DNA from: Arthrobacter silvisoli | Lineage (GTDB): Bacteria > Actinomycetota > Actinomycetes > Actinomycetales > Micrococcaceae | Length of the DNA: 64,000 bases | Reading direction: 5' to 3' | Assembly: GCF_003369445.1 (NCBI RefSeq) | Contig: NZ_QRCU01000078.1 | Location: forward strand, 1-64,000 | In this document: one piece after another, positions 10,435-17,244 of the stretch | How the letters are laid out: every line of letters starts with the position of its first letter | Position numbering within the stretch: position 1 is the stretch's first letter | Program-made: the position numbers and the translations under genes | Notes under the pieces: model-generated | Seen by the model: the letters and a program-made list of their open reading frames with translations, nothing else | Databases searched by the model: none | Told to the model about the DNA's origin: nothing

Positions 10435-11151
10435 ATGAACAACCTGTTGGACAGCTGGACAGTTGGTCAGGGACCCGTTGTGCGGGTGGGGGCCGCTGAG
10501 GGAGTCCTTGCGGCCCTGCGTTCGGCCATCGAAAGCGGGACGCTTCCGGTGGGAACGAAGCTTGAGTCCGAGGCCATGCTTGCGCAGCGGTTCGGCGTAT
10601 CCCGGACGATGGTCCGGGAGGCCCTCCGGTCATTGGCATCGCTCGGGCTGACGGCAACCCAGACCGGCAAGGGAACGTTCGTCATCGCCGACCAGGCGGT
10701 GCAGGATCTGCGTCTGGGCAAGTATTCGGCGCACCAGTTGTTGGAGGCGCGGCCCCACATCGAGATACCCGCGGCGGGCCTGGCCGCGCAGCGCAGGACT
10801 GCCGAGGACCTTGAAGGACTGCGGGAGATCCTTGAGGCCATGGACGTGGAAGAAGAACTCTCCCAGTGGGTGGCACTCAACTCAGAGTTCCATGCCCGGA
10901 TCGCCCGGGCCAGCGGGAACGGTGTGTTCGCCGCCATGCAGGCCGACATTGAAGACGCGATGTCAAAGCAGTCCAACACCCTGAACCAAGTACTCGACCG
11001 CAGGAAGGAATCCGGGGCCGAGCACCACGCGATTTTTGCGGCGATCGAGCGCGGTTCGGCGGACGAGGCCACCCTGGCCATGATGCTGCACCTGCAGGGA
11101 GTCGAGTTCGCCCTCGAGACAGTTACGGCCAAGGACTCCCAGGAGATCTAG
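10435..11151 (+). CDS. FadR/GntR-family transcriptional regulator
   Basis: A 238-residue regulator. The GntR winged helix is at residues 22-85 (GVLAALRSAIESGTLPVGTKL, then RFGVSRTMVREALRSLASLGL and TGKGTFV), and an all-helical FCD effector domain follows (LEARPHIEIPAAGLAA, then NSEFHARIARASGN and EHHAIFAAIERG). FCD proteins usually bind organic acids through a metal site. No obvious metabolic target lies next to it, so its regulon is unknown. The ATG at 10435 follows CAAGGTCGAGGC. Confidence 0.9.
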   Translation: MNNLLDSWTVGQGPVVRVGAAEGVLAALRSAIESGTLPVGTKLESEAMLAQRFGVSRTMVREALRSLASLGLTATQTGKGTFVIADQAVQDLRLGKYSAHQLLEARPHIEIPAAGLAAQRRTAEDLEGLREILEAMDVEEELSQWVALNSEFHARIARASGNGVFAAMQADIEDAMSKQSNTLNQVLDRRKESGAEHHAIFAAIERGSADEATLAMMLHLQGVEFALETVTAKDSQEI

Positions 11152-11287
11152 CCAACCAAGAAAACACCCGCTTGACCTTCCCGGATCCGCTGAAACCGCG
11201 GCGGTTCCGGGGCGATCCGTCATATCCGGAACCGCGCAGGCACAATGACGTGCCGTGCGCAGGAGAAAGCAAGGAGCGCGACACCCC

Positions 11288-11791
11288 ATGACCCAGACAG
11301 CCATCCAGGAGCCGGCCCAAACGACCATGCCGGGCTCAACCGCTTCCGGCGCCGCCCCGACAGGCAAAACCAGGCACACCCGGCTTCACGCCCAGATCAT
11401 CAGCTATCTCGCCCGGCACGGTGCCAGCAGGCTCTCGGATATCCTCACGGAGGTGGATGTCTGCAGGGCCACCCTCTTCGTACATCTGGCACTCCTCGAA
11501 GAGGAGGAGATCATCCAGTGCGACCGGCCCAAGGGTGCTCGACGCCGTTCGACCCCGTTCTACTCGCTCCGCCGGCCAGGATCCGCTCACGACCTCCGGA
11601 TGGACCGCCAGGCGAACCTCACCGCGCGCATCAAGGAGGCCGCGGACGGGAAGATCGCGGTGACCGTGGACGAAATTCCGGGAATGCTCGTCCACTCCCG
11701 GAGCTTCGAGGACATCCCGTCCGCCGTCGCGACCGCCGCCAGGACGAGGCGCGACGCAGCGGGCGGCTTCACGGTGCAGGTCGTCATTTAG
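11288..11791 (+). CDS. Winged-helix protein fused to a HicB-like domain
   Basis: A 167-residue protein. After a disordered N-terminal 25 residues comes a winged-helix DNA-binding domain (RLHAQIISYLARHG, SRLSDILTEVDVCRATLFVHL, LEEEEIIQCDRP, ending in FYSLR). The last 60 residues (AVTVDEIPGMLVHSRSFED then IPSAVATAARTRRD and FTVQVVI) resemble the partial RNase-H-like fold of HicB antitoxins. No HicA-like partner is adjacent. It may be an orphan regulator that senses a ligand or a toxin. The ATG at 11288 was chosen over an upstream GTG because AAGGAG lies before it. The domain reading is by pattern and moderately secure. Confidence 0.6.
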   Translation: MTQTAIQEPAQTTMPGSTASGAAPTGKTRHTRLHAQIISYLARHGASRLSDILTEVDVCRATLFVHLALLEEEEIIQCDRPKGARRRSTPFYSLRRPGSAHDLRMDRQANLTARIKEAADGKIAVTVDEIPGMLVHSRSFEDIPSAVATAARTRRDAAGGFTVQVVI

Positions 11792-12027
11792 CCTCCGCGG
11801 GTGCGGGGTCTTGTCCGGAGCTTTCGCTTTCGCGTCCATTACCCCGACTGCCGTGCAGTTCGTCATTTCCGGTGTGATGGTCGCTTGGGCCGGTGCCGGT
11901 GTGGCTGTCATCAATCTTCGGAAGGAACCCGGGCCGCCCAAGCTGTTCCTTGAAGATGAGCGGTTTGAAGGCGGGGGAGTACTCGCCAGGGGGCTTCCGG
12001 GGTTCGGGGAGCCCCTGGGCTTCGCCT

Positions 12028-12294
12028 ATGCTGCGGATCGTGGTCCTGCGCCCTACAGCCGACGCCCTTGAGTTCGGACGGGGGTACGGCATGGGGCGCT
12101 TCCTCGGGCCCTGGACTCTCCGGCGGCAGGACATCTCGGAAGTCCGGCGCGTGCGCACGCGGTTTGCGGCGCACGACTACGTCCGGATCGTCACGTTCGC
12201 CGGCGCACCATGGACCTTCACGACCCATGAGCCCGGCACCGTCCTCGCCTGTCTGGAGGAGCGGAGTCACCCGGTGGCCCGCGCCGCCGTTTAG
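12028..12294 (+). CDS. Conserved-looking hypothetical protein
   Basis: An 88-residue protein without a recognised family. The pattern LRIVVLRPTADALEF, then LGPWTLRRQDISEVRRVR and YVRIVTFAGAPWTFTTHEPG, suggests a small beta-rich fold, perhaps PH-like, since many actinobacterial PH-type proteins alternate similar strands. The start is uncertain: the ATG at 12028 was chosen, with GGGGAG rather far upstream; the frame is open further 5'. The 236 bases between the previous stop and this ATG hold nothing else I can support. Confidence 0.45.
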   Translation: MLRIVVLRPTADALEFGRGYGMGRFLGPWTLRRQDISEVRRVRTRFAAHDYVRIVTFAGAPWTFTTHEPGTVLACLEERSHPVARAAV

Positions 12295-12340
12295 CCAGGC
12301 TTGCGGGGTGTCACCCGGGGGTGTCCGCGAAAGACATTGC

Positions 12341-12355
12341 TAAGTAGACTTACTA
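12341..12355. promoter_or_regulatory. Palindromic motif TAAG-N4-CTTACTA upstream of the DUF1508 gene
   Basis: TAAGTAGACTTACTA, with palindromic core TAAGT-AG-ACTTA, lies about 50 bases before the DUF1508 start codon. The same pattern with a different centre (CATG) occurs before the CsbD gene at 16940-16954. It is a candidate shared operator or stress promoter element. Confidence 0.45.
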
Positions 12356-12405
12356 GTGTCCTTTTCATGCATGGGTGCACATCGATGAACAAGGAGGCGG
12401 ACAGT

Positions 12406-12702
12406 ATGGCTGGGTATTTCGAACTGGTTGACGCGCCCGACGGCGGTTTCCGGGTGGCGTTGGTGGGCGGCGACGGCGAATTGCTGGCGATGTCCGTTAC
12501 GTTCCCCAGCAAGCAGGCCGCGGTCCAAGGGATCTGGCGGACCAGGGAGCTTGCCGGGACGGGCTTGATCCGCGACCGCAGCCGCGGACATGACAGTCAC
12601 GGGCATGACAAAGTGGCCTCCATCCGGCACTCCCACGGACTCCGCCTGGTGCCGGACCATGGCCGGGCCGCGCATGGCGTGTGGAGCAACGACGGCCATT
12701 AG
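12406..12702 (+). CDS. DUF1508 (YegP-like) family protein
   Basis: A 98-residue protein whose first 60 residues (GYFELVDAPDGGFRVALVG, then LLAMSVTFPSKQAAVQGI) match the short DUF1508 repeat, a small alpha-beta module seen in stress-associated proteins of unknown mechanism. The remaining part is His-rich (RGHDSHGHDK then SIRHSHGLRL), which may bind metal. The ATG at 12406 has a strong AAGGAGG ten bases upstream and was preferred to the ATG at 12385. It opens a run of small stress-type genes. Confidence 0.75.
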   Translation: MAGYFELVDAPDGGFRVALVGGDGELLAMSVTFPSKQAAVQGIWRTRELAGTGLIRDRSRGHDSHGHDKVASIRHSHGLRLVPDHGRAAHGVWSNDGH

Positions 12703-12780
12703 CCTGCCGTCACTCCACGCGGACGCCTTTCAGGTCCCGCCGGAAACCGCAGCCCTATCCACCGCCAAGGGGGTGAAAGC

Positions 12781-13047
12781 ATGCCAGGAAAGAAGAATCC
12801 GAGCCTGAAGGATCCGGAACTCTACGAGGAACTCCGCGACGAAGGCGCCTCGAAGGAAAAGGCCGCCCGGATTTCCAACGCCGCAGCCAAGGAAGGCCGA
12901 AAGAAGGTCGGGAGCAGGGGCGCCAACGCGAAGGACTACGACGAGCGCACGGTCCCCGAGCTCAAGGCCCGCGCCAAGGAACTGGGCTTGAAGGGATATT
13001 CCTCCAAGACGAAATCAGAACTGATCGACGCACTCCGCAACCACTGA
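12781..13047 (+). CDS. SAP/Rho-N domain small basic protein
   Basis: An 88-residue basic protein. Residues 1-45 form a helical segment (DPELYEELRDEGASKEKAARISN), and residues 53-88 are a SAP/Rho-N-terminal-like helix-extended-loop-helix (RTVPELKARAKELGLKGYS then KTKSELIDALRNH), a nucleic-acid-binding motif. Such proteins are frequent in actinobacterial stress clusters together with GlsB and CsbD proteins; their exact role is unknown. The ATG follows AAGGGGGTGAAAGC. Confidence 0.75.
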   Translation: MPGKKNPSLKDPELYEELRDEGASKEKAARISNAAAKEGRKKVGSRGANAKDYDERTVPELKARAKELGLKGYSSKTKSELIDALRNH

Positions 13048-13091
13048 CACTGCGCAACCACTGTGCAAAGAACCACCGAAACACCTGAACA

Positions 13092-13112
13092 GGCCCGCGA
13101 AAGCCGCGGGCC
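13092..13112 (+). terminator. Hairpin after the SAP-domain gene
   Basis: GGCCCGCG and CGCGGGCC form a perfect 8-bp stem around an AAAGC loop. There is no T tract. It may attenuate rather than fully stop transcription into the GlsB gene. Confidence 0.4.
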
Positions 13113-13165
13113 GCCGTCGGGCGGTAACGGGCCGCACGGCAGACCCACAAGGAAGCGAGAACATC

Positions 13166-13432
13166 ATGGGATTCTTCGGATTTCTCCTGCTCGGCCTCAT
13201 TGCCGGTGCCATCGCCAAGTTGCTCATCCCCGGAAGGCAAGGCGGCGGGTGGTTCATCACCTTGATCCTTGGAGTGCTCGGGGCGCTGCTGGGCGGCTGG
13301 ATCGGCGGACTCATCTTCGGCGGCGGCCTGCAGGAGTTCTTCTCCTGGCGGACCTGGCTTCTGGCGATAGGCGGCTCCGTGATCGTCCTGTTGATCTATG
13401 GGCTGATCACGGGGCGGCGGAGCCATGTCTGA
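13166..13432 (+). CDS. GlsB/YeaQ/YmgE-family stress response membrane protein
   Basis: An 88-residue protein with three hydrophobic segments and the family's glycine-rich pattern: GFLLLGLIAGAIAKLLIPG, GGGWFITLILGVLGALLGGW and a third helix near residue 75. These transglycosylase-associated/GlsB proteins are membrane components induced by general stress. The start follows AAGGAAGCGAGAACATC. Its 3' end overlaps the next gene by eight bases, so the two are translated together. Confidence 0.88.
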   Translation: MGFFGFLLLGLIAGAIAKLLIPGRQGGGWFITLILGVLGALLGGWIGGLIFGGGLQEFFSWRTWLLAIGGSVIVLLIYGLITGRRSHV

Positions 13433-13661
13433 GGAAGCGCGCACTGAAGACCGGCGGAACCTGCCGCCCGAAGACGAAGAGCGGGGCCGCTACACCGAAG
13501 GCGACTACGGCGAGGGCGGCGCTGTCGCCGAAGAAAGGGATCCCCGGCCCGGCGAGGACGACTACACCGCGGGCGAGTACCCGGAGGACGGAAAAAGCGC
13601 CCGGGAGGACGAAACGGAAGGCAACGACCCCGATATCGCGATCCGTGCGCCGGATGAGTAG
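13425..13661 (+). CDS. Small acidic, disordered hypothetical protein
   Basis: A 78-residue protein made almost wholly of Glu, Asp, Gly, Arg and Pro (for example PPEDEERGRYTEGDYGEGG). No fold is expected. It begins inside the last codons of the GlsB gene, and its codon use is consistent with coding. It may be an intrinsically disordered stress or desiccation protein; the function is not known. Confidence 0.5.
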   Translation: MSEEARTEDRRNLPPEDEERGRYTEGDYGEGGAVAEERDPRPGEDDYTAGEYPEDGKSAREDETEGNDPDIAIRAPDE

Positions 13662-13694
13662 CCCTGCGATGCAGGAGCGGAGGAACCGGTGCGG

Positions 13695-14045
13695 CTATGC
13701 CGTGCCGGTTCCGTCCAGTCCTGGGTCGTAGGCGCTGAACCCTTCACGAAGGGTCACTGTCTCCGGTCCCATCACCTCGATGTCCTCCCACAGGACGAGG
13801 AACGACCCCCGGTGCCACCACTTCAGGAGCTGGGCCCACGGCCAGGGCCGGTTGACGCTGTTGCGTTCATAGCCCATGAAGGACCCGGCCGAGTGCGGGC
13901 TGACAATCAGGCCCAGCAGGCGGGCCCCGGCCAACAGCTGCCCGGGTGGCGGCTGGTCGAGGACGAACCGTGCGTCGGCTACGCGCCCCAGGTAGCGTCC
14001 GTCGGAACTGGTTACGCGTGAGCCGAGGACGTCAGTGAGGATCAT
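13695..14045 (-). CDS. PRC-barrel-like protein A
   Basis: A 116-residue protein opening with MILTDVLGSRVTSSDGRYLGRVADARFVLD, the beta-strand pattern of PRC-barrel domains. The second half (LLGLIVSPHSAGSFMGYER, then LVLWEDIEVMG) is a second set of strands. PRC barrels bind proteins or RNA in ribosome maturation and photosynthetic complexes. Its 5' end overlaps the 3' end of the next PRC-barrel gene by 14 bases. It is the last gene of the leftward group lipoprotein, NRAMP-like carrier, PRC-B, PRC-A. Confidence 0.65.
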   Translation of the reverse strand: MILTDVLGSRVTSSDGRYLGRVADARFVLDQPPPGQLLAGARLLGLIVSPHSAGSFMGYERNSVNRPWPWAQLLKWWHRGSFLVLWEDIEVMGPETVTLREGFSAYDPGLDGTGTA

Positions 14046-14451
14046 GCTTTCCTCCCGGTATCCGCATGATGATCTTGTCCCGGATCCACCGCTCCACCCA
14101 ACCCGCGTCGAGGCCCTCGCTGCGGACGCCCAGCTTGATCGCGACGTCGACGGCGGACACGTCCTTCCACGGCAGCCGGATCAGCCGGCTCGACGGCGGA
14201 CGCCCGCCGAAGATCCGCGTGCCGAGGACCGGTCCGGTGAGGAGGGCTGAAATCACCGGCGGCGGGTCGCCCGCGGTCATCGGGCTGTCGGCTTCGACTC
14301 CCTCCAGTTCGAGATCGTCGACGGTGGTGACGGGCAGGCCCTCGGCGTCGATCACCTGGCGGTCCAGCAGGTGGAGCTGGGCATCCAGGACACGGCCTGC
14401 GGCAGGCGGCGCGGGCTTGAGGTGGACGGGTGCGTTCTGCGCTCTGTTCAT
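14032..14451 (-). CDS. PRC-barrel-like protein B
   Basis: A 139-residue protein with the segment VLDAQLHLLDRQVIDAEGL then VTTVDDLELEGVE, again the PRC-barrel strand pattern, followed by SRLIRLPWKDVSAVDVAIKL and an amphipathic C-terminal helix (GWVERWIRDKIIMRIPGG). It overlaps both neighbours by a few bases, so it is translationally coupled to the NRAMP-like carrier and to PRC-A. It may be a cytoplasmic partner of the carrier (inference from position). Confidence 0.65.
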   Translation of the reverse strand: MNRAQNAPVHLKPAPPAAGRVLDAQLHLLDRQVIDAEGLPVTTVDDLELEGVEADSPMTAGDPPPVISALLTGPVLGTRIFGGRPPSSRLIRLPWKDVSAVDVAIKLGVRSEGLDAGWVERWIRDKIIMRIPGGKHDPH

Positions 14452-15677
14452 GCTCCGGCCCCGGTGACGATCATGAGGGGAATTGCGCCGAGGGATGCGG
14501 CGAGGATGATCAGCAGGTAGACATTGGCTGCCACGTTGATCCCACGGCTGTTGACGTCCGATCCCATGTATTGCGGGTCATTGGCGACGATCAGGATCGG
14601 CAGGTAGGTCAGGGGAAGTGCGACCGCAGAGAAGACCACCGAGTATTCGGTGATCAGGATCGGATCCGCGCCGGTGGCCAGCACCCCCAGTGCTACGAGC
14701 AGGCACACGATCATCGAGAGGTGGAAGCGTGCGGCGCGCCCTGGGCTGCGGAACTTTCCCCAGGACCAGCCGAAGAACTGTGCGAGCGTGTAGCCGCTGG
14801 AGAGGGTGGTTTCCAGCGCGGCTCCGAATGTCGCCGCCAGGATGCCGACGAGGGCGAAGGCCAGGGCCAGCTTCCCGCCGGCGTCGGCCACCGGAAGAAC
14901 GATCTGCGACAGTGACGTCACCTCCACGCCCGCCGGCATCAGCACGACGGCGGCGCACCCCGCGATCGCGACCGAGAGCAATCCGCCCAGCGGGAAGCCG
15001 GCCAGCACGTTGATCCGTGACTGGATGAGGTCCTTGCGCTTCCAGCCTTCCTCGACCGCCCCCGAGGAGAAGAAGAACACCTCATATGGCGTCATGGCCG
15101 CGCCGAACAGGCCCACCGCATAGAACCAGTACACCGCCGCGTTTTCCGTCTGCGGGACGGCGGGGGATAGTGCCTGGCCGGCCAGCTGTCCCCAGTCCGG
15201 TTGAAGCAGGAACAGGGCAACGCCAAATACGACCAGGCAAAGGCCGAGCAGCCCGGCGACATTCTCCATGATCTTGAACCGGACCCGCCAGATCACCAGC
15301 CACACCGCGAAGGCCGCCAACGGAATCCACAGCAGATAGTGGATGCTCGTGACCAGTTGCAGGGCCAGGGCGATGCCGCCGACTTCGGCTGTCACGGTCA
15401 TGAGGTTGATGAAGAAGGAAGCCCCAAGGTTGGCCAGGCCTGCGCGCGGGCCCAGCCGTTCACGGATGACTTCGAAGGTGGCCCGCCCGGACACGGCGGC
15501 CACCCGGCCGGACATGTCCGCGAACAGGCAGATGCCCACCACTCCGACGCCTACCACCCAGATCAGCGACATGCCGAAACGCGAGCCGACGACGGCGTTC
15601 GTCACCAGGTCGCCGATGTCGACGAATCCGCCGATCGCCGTCAGGATCCCGAGGGCGACGCCGAGGAGGCGCTTCAC
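14448..15677 (-). CDS. NRAMP-family divalent cation transporter-like protein with variant metal-site motifs
   Basis: A 409-residue polytopic membrane protein with about 11 hydrophobic helices and NRAMP-like order. The first helix has D20-I-G-D23 (GGFVDIGDLVTNAVVG) where classical NRAMPs have DPGN, and helix 6 has AMTPYEVFFFSSGA where MntH proteins have a MPHN-type motif with a metal-binding methionine. The substrate may therefore not be Mn or Fe; Mg or another hard cation is possible. The GTG start overlaps the lipoprotein stop codon as GTGA, and the 3' end overlaps PRC-B, so four genes form one tightly packed operon. Confidence 0.8.
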   Translation of the reverse strand: MKRLLGVALGILTAIGGFVDIGDLVTNAVVGSRFGMSLIWVVGVGVVGICLFADMSGRVAAVSGRATFEVIRERLGPRAGLANLGASFFINLMTVTAEVGGIALALQLVTSIHYLLWIPLAAFAVWLVIWRVRFKIMENVAGLLGLCLVVFGVALFLLQPDWGQLAGQALSPAVPQTENAAVYWFYAVGLFGAAMTPYEVFFFSSGAVEEGWKRKDLIQSRINVLAGFPLGGLLSVAIAGCAAVVLMPAGVEVTSLSQIVLPVADAGGKLALAFALVGILAATFGAALETTLSSGYTLAQFFGWSWGKFRSPGRAARFHLSMIVCLLVALGVLATGADPILITEYSVVFSAVALPLTYLPILIVANDPQYMGSDVNSRGINVAANVYLLIILAASLGAIPLMIVTGAGA

Positions 15678-16186
15678 CGTCCGGTCCCCAGGCGTTGGCG
15701 CAGTCCCTTGAGCTCCTTCGCCGAAGCTGCCAGTGCCGTCTGCGCGGCGCGGAACCCAGGGGTGTCCGCTGTGTCGCCACGGGAGTCCTTTGCAGCCAAG
15801 GCCTGCCGGGCGAGGCCCAACGCGGCCTCCGCGCGTACGAGGGCACTGATCACCTCGCGATGCAGGCCGCGCTCCGCGGCCGTGGCGGGCACGCTGTCCA
15901 AGAGCCCTTTGCGGGCATCCTCGAGTTCACCTGCCATGTCTTCAAGGCTGGTCCCGACCGCAGGAGTTCCGGCCCGCTCCCGTGCGAGGAGGTCGAGTGC
16001 GAGGACACTGGTGCCGACGGCGGACGAGCCTTGGTTGACGGCCGTAGCCGCCACCTGGCCCTGGGGAGCCGAACAGCCGCTGAGGGCTTGGCCGAGGGCG
16101 AAGAGCAGGACGGCGGCGGACGCTATCCGTCCGCCTGGCCGTCCTGGCGCCGGTAGAACCGGTCTTGCTTGAGTGGGGGAATTCAA
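15674..16186 (-). CDS. Putative lipoprotein
   Basis: A 170-residue protein with an N-terminal hydrophobic stretch ending in the lipobox L35-S-G-C38, so it should be lipid-anchored outside the membrane. The mature part is Ala-rich and helical (LEDARKGLLDSVPATAAER, then ALVRAEAALGLARQALAA), likely a helical bundle. I do not recognise the family. The TTG start has GAGGAACGTTC upstream. It is the first gene of the NRAMP-like operon, so it may be the external partner of that carrier. Confidence 0.65.
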   Translation of the reverse strand: MNSPTQARPVLPAPGRPGGRIASAAVLLFALGQALSGCSAPQGQVAATAVNQGSSAVGTSVLALDLLARERAGTPAVGTSLEDMAGELEDARKGLLDSVPATAAERGLHREVISALVRAEAALGLARQALAAKDSRGDTADTPGFRAAQTALAASAKELKGLRQRLGTGR

Positions 16187-16224
16187 GAACGTTCCTCAGC
16201 TTTCCCGGGAACGGATGGTGCCGG

Positions 16225-16434
16225 TCAGGGCGAGGGCTGCGGCAGTTCGCACCCCACCCGGGGATTCAGGCCGAGGTAGTTCAGGGGACCGGCCACGATG
16301 ACCACCGCAATGGTCGCCGCCTGTGAACACCGTTCCGGCGGTTCCCTGAAATATCCCCGTTGGGCTGTCGCGACGATCCCCGAGACCAGCCATAGAATGA
16401 CCAGGATCCCGAGGATGCCGCGGAACGCGCGCAC
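16225..16434 (-). CDS. Small membrane protein
   Basis: A 69-residue protein with two hydrophobic helices (ILGILVILWLVSGIVATAQRG and AATIAVVIVAGPLNYLG) and cysteines at C36 and C62 in the segments following each helix. It resembles a small actinobacterial membrane protein of unknown function seen near stress genes. The GTG start is only moderately supported. Confidence 0.5.
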   Translation of the reverse strand: MRAFRGILGILVILWLVSGIVATAQRGYFREPPERCSQAATIAVVIVAGPLNYLGLNPRVGCELPQPSP

Positions 16435-16444
16435 GCCTGCCCCG

Positions 16445-16609
16445 CTAGGGTACCCGGCTACCCCTGGAGCGGCCGAGGATCCAGCCGAGCACGGCGAGGA
16501 CCAGCAAGATCAGGCCGACCCACAGGAGGAAACTGAGGGCTTGGTTGATTCCTCCAACGAGCAACAAAACGATCGCGATGACGCCCGCGATCACCAACAG
16601 AGTGTTCAT
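16445..16609 (-). CDS. 54-residue hydrophobic membrane protein
   Basis: A short frame reads MNTLLVIAGVIAIVLLLVGG, then INQALSFLLWVGLILLVLAV and LGWILGRSRG, ending at a TAG: two hydrophobic helices and a short basic tail. AAAGGAAG precedes the ATG at 16609. It resembles the tiny hydrophobic proteins (DUF6131-like) common next to CsbD and GlsB genes in actinobacteria. It is read leftward, downstream of the CsbD gene and possibly with it. No function is known. Confidence 0.65.
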   Translation of the reverse strand: MNTLLVIAGVIAIVLLLVGGINQALSFLLWVGLILLVLAVLGWILGRSRGSRVP

Positions 16610-16683
16610 GACGGGTGCTTCCTTTCGTATGGGGAACGGCCGCTTGCGTTCCCGGTAAAGCGGGACGTGGCCCTGTGTGGACG

Positions 16684-16881
16684 TCAGTCCCGCTTGAGCG
16701 AGTCCGTGGCGTCCTTCGCCGCGTCCTTGACCTTTTCCCCGGCCTGCTTCACGTTCGCCTTCACCTGATCGGCCTGGCCTTCAGCTTCGAGCTGTTCGTT
16801 GTCCGTAGCTTCGCCGGCCTTCTCCTTGACCTTGCCGGCGGCTTCTTCGGCGCTGTTCCTGATCTTGTCATCCAGTCCCAT
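16684..16881 (-). CDS. CsbD-family stress response protein
   Basis: A 65-residue hydrophilic, Lys/Glu/Ala-rich protein with the CsbD pattern MGLDDKIRNSAEEAAGKVKE then KVKDAAKDATDSLK. CsbD proteins are abundant general-stress proteins (SigB-controlled in Bacillus) of unknown mechanism. The frame is open further upstream, but the ATG at 16881 gives the family N-terminus and has AGGAGAAACCCC before it. A palindromic motif lies about 60 bases upstream. Confidence 0.88.
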   Translation of the reverse strand: MGLDDKIRNSAEEAAGKVKEKAGEATDNEQLEAEGQADQVKANVKQAGEKVKDAAKDATDSLKRD

Positions 16882-16939
16882 GGGGTTTCTCCTATGGTCG
16901 CTTTCAGCAATCGGTGCTTTCTGCACCCAAGACCGATTA

Positions 16940-16954
16940 TAAGCATGCTTACTA
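16940..16954. promoter_or_regulatory. Palindromic motif TAAG-N4-CTTACTA upstream of the CsbD gene
   Basis: TAAGCATGCTTACTA includes the perfect 12-base palindrome TAAGCATGCTTA and lies about 60 bases before the CsbD start. The outer bases are identical to the element at 12341-12355 before the DUF1508 gene. It is an AT-rich island in GC-rich DNA and a good candidate for a common stress-regulator site. Confidence 0.45.
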
Positions 16955-17002
16955 ATTCTGCGAAAGGCTGCTTGCTATCAGGAGGATCGCTGCGGGAAAG
17001 CT

Positions 17003-17146
17003 TCAGGAGTCCCGCCGGGGCCGTGGTTCCGGCATCCGCAGGCTGCGCCAGGCCATGACGGCGAACAGGAGGACTGCGCCGACGGCAGCGGCGGACAGCC
17101 AGCTGCGCTTGTGCTTTCGGGTGGTGTGCGATGGGCGTGAATGCAT
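17003..17146 (-). CDS. 47-residue single-pass membrane protein
   Basis: A short frame reads MHSRPSHTTRKHKRSWLSAA, then AVGAVLLFAVMAWRSLRMPE and a basic tail. It has a basic N-terminus, one membrane helix and a positively charged end. GGAGAGAACAT directly precedes the ATG at 17146. The family is unknown. It sits upstream of the CsbD gene on the same strand. Confidence 0.5.
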   Translation of the reverse strand: MHSRPSHTTRKHKRSWLSAAAVGAVLLFAVMAWRSLRMPEPRPRRDS

Positions 17147-17244
17147 ATGTTCTCTCCGAACCGCAGGGTAGCTTCAGGGTACGCCGGGATACAGATCGGT
17201 GAAACGCCCGACGGCGGCGGGCGGGCTTTCGGGGCAGCCGCAGT

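Noticed and set aside
11811-12071. 86-codon plus-strand frame beginning MSGAFAFASITPTAVQFVIS
   Set aside because: Poor third-position bias in its second half, no ribosome-binding site, and it overlaps the better-supported frame starting at 12028.
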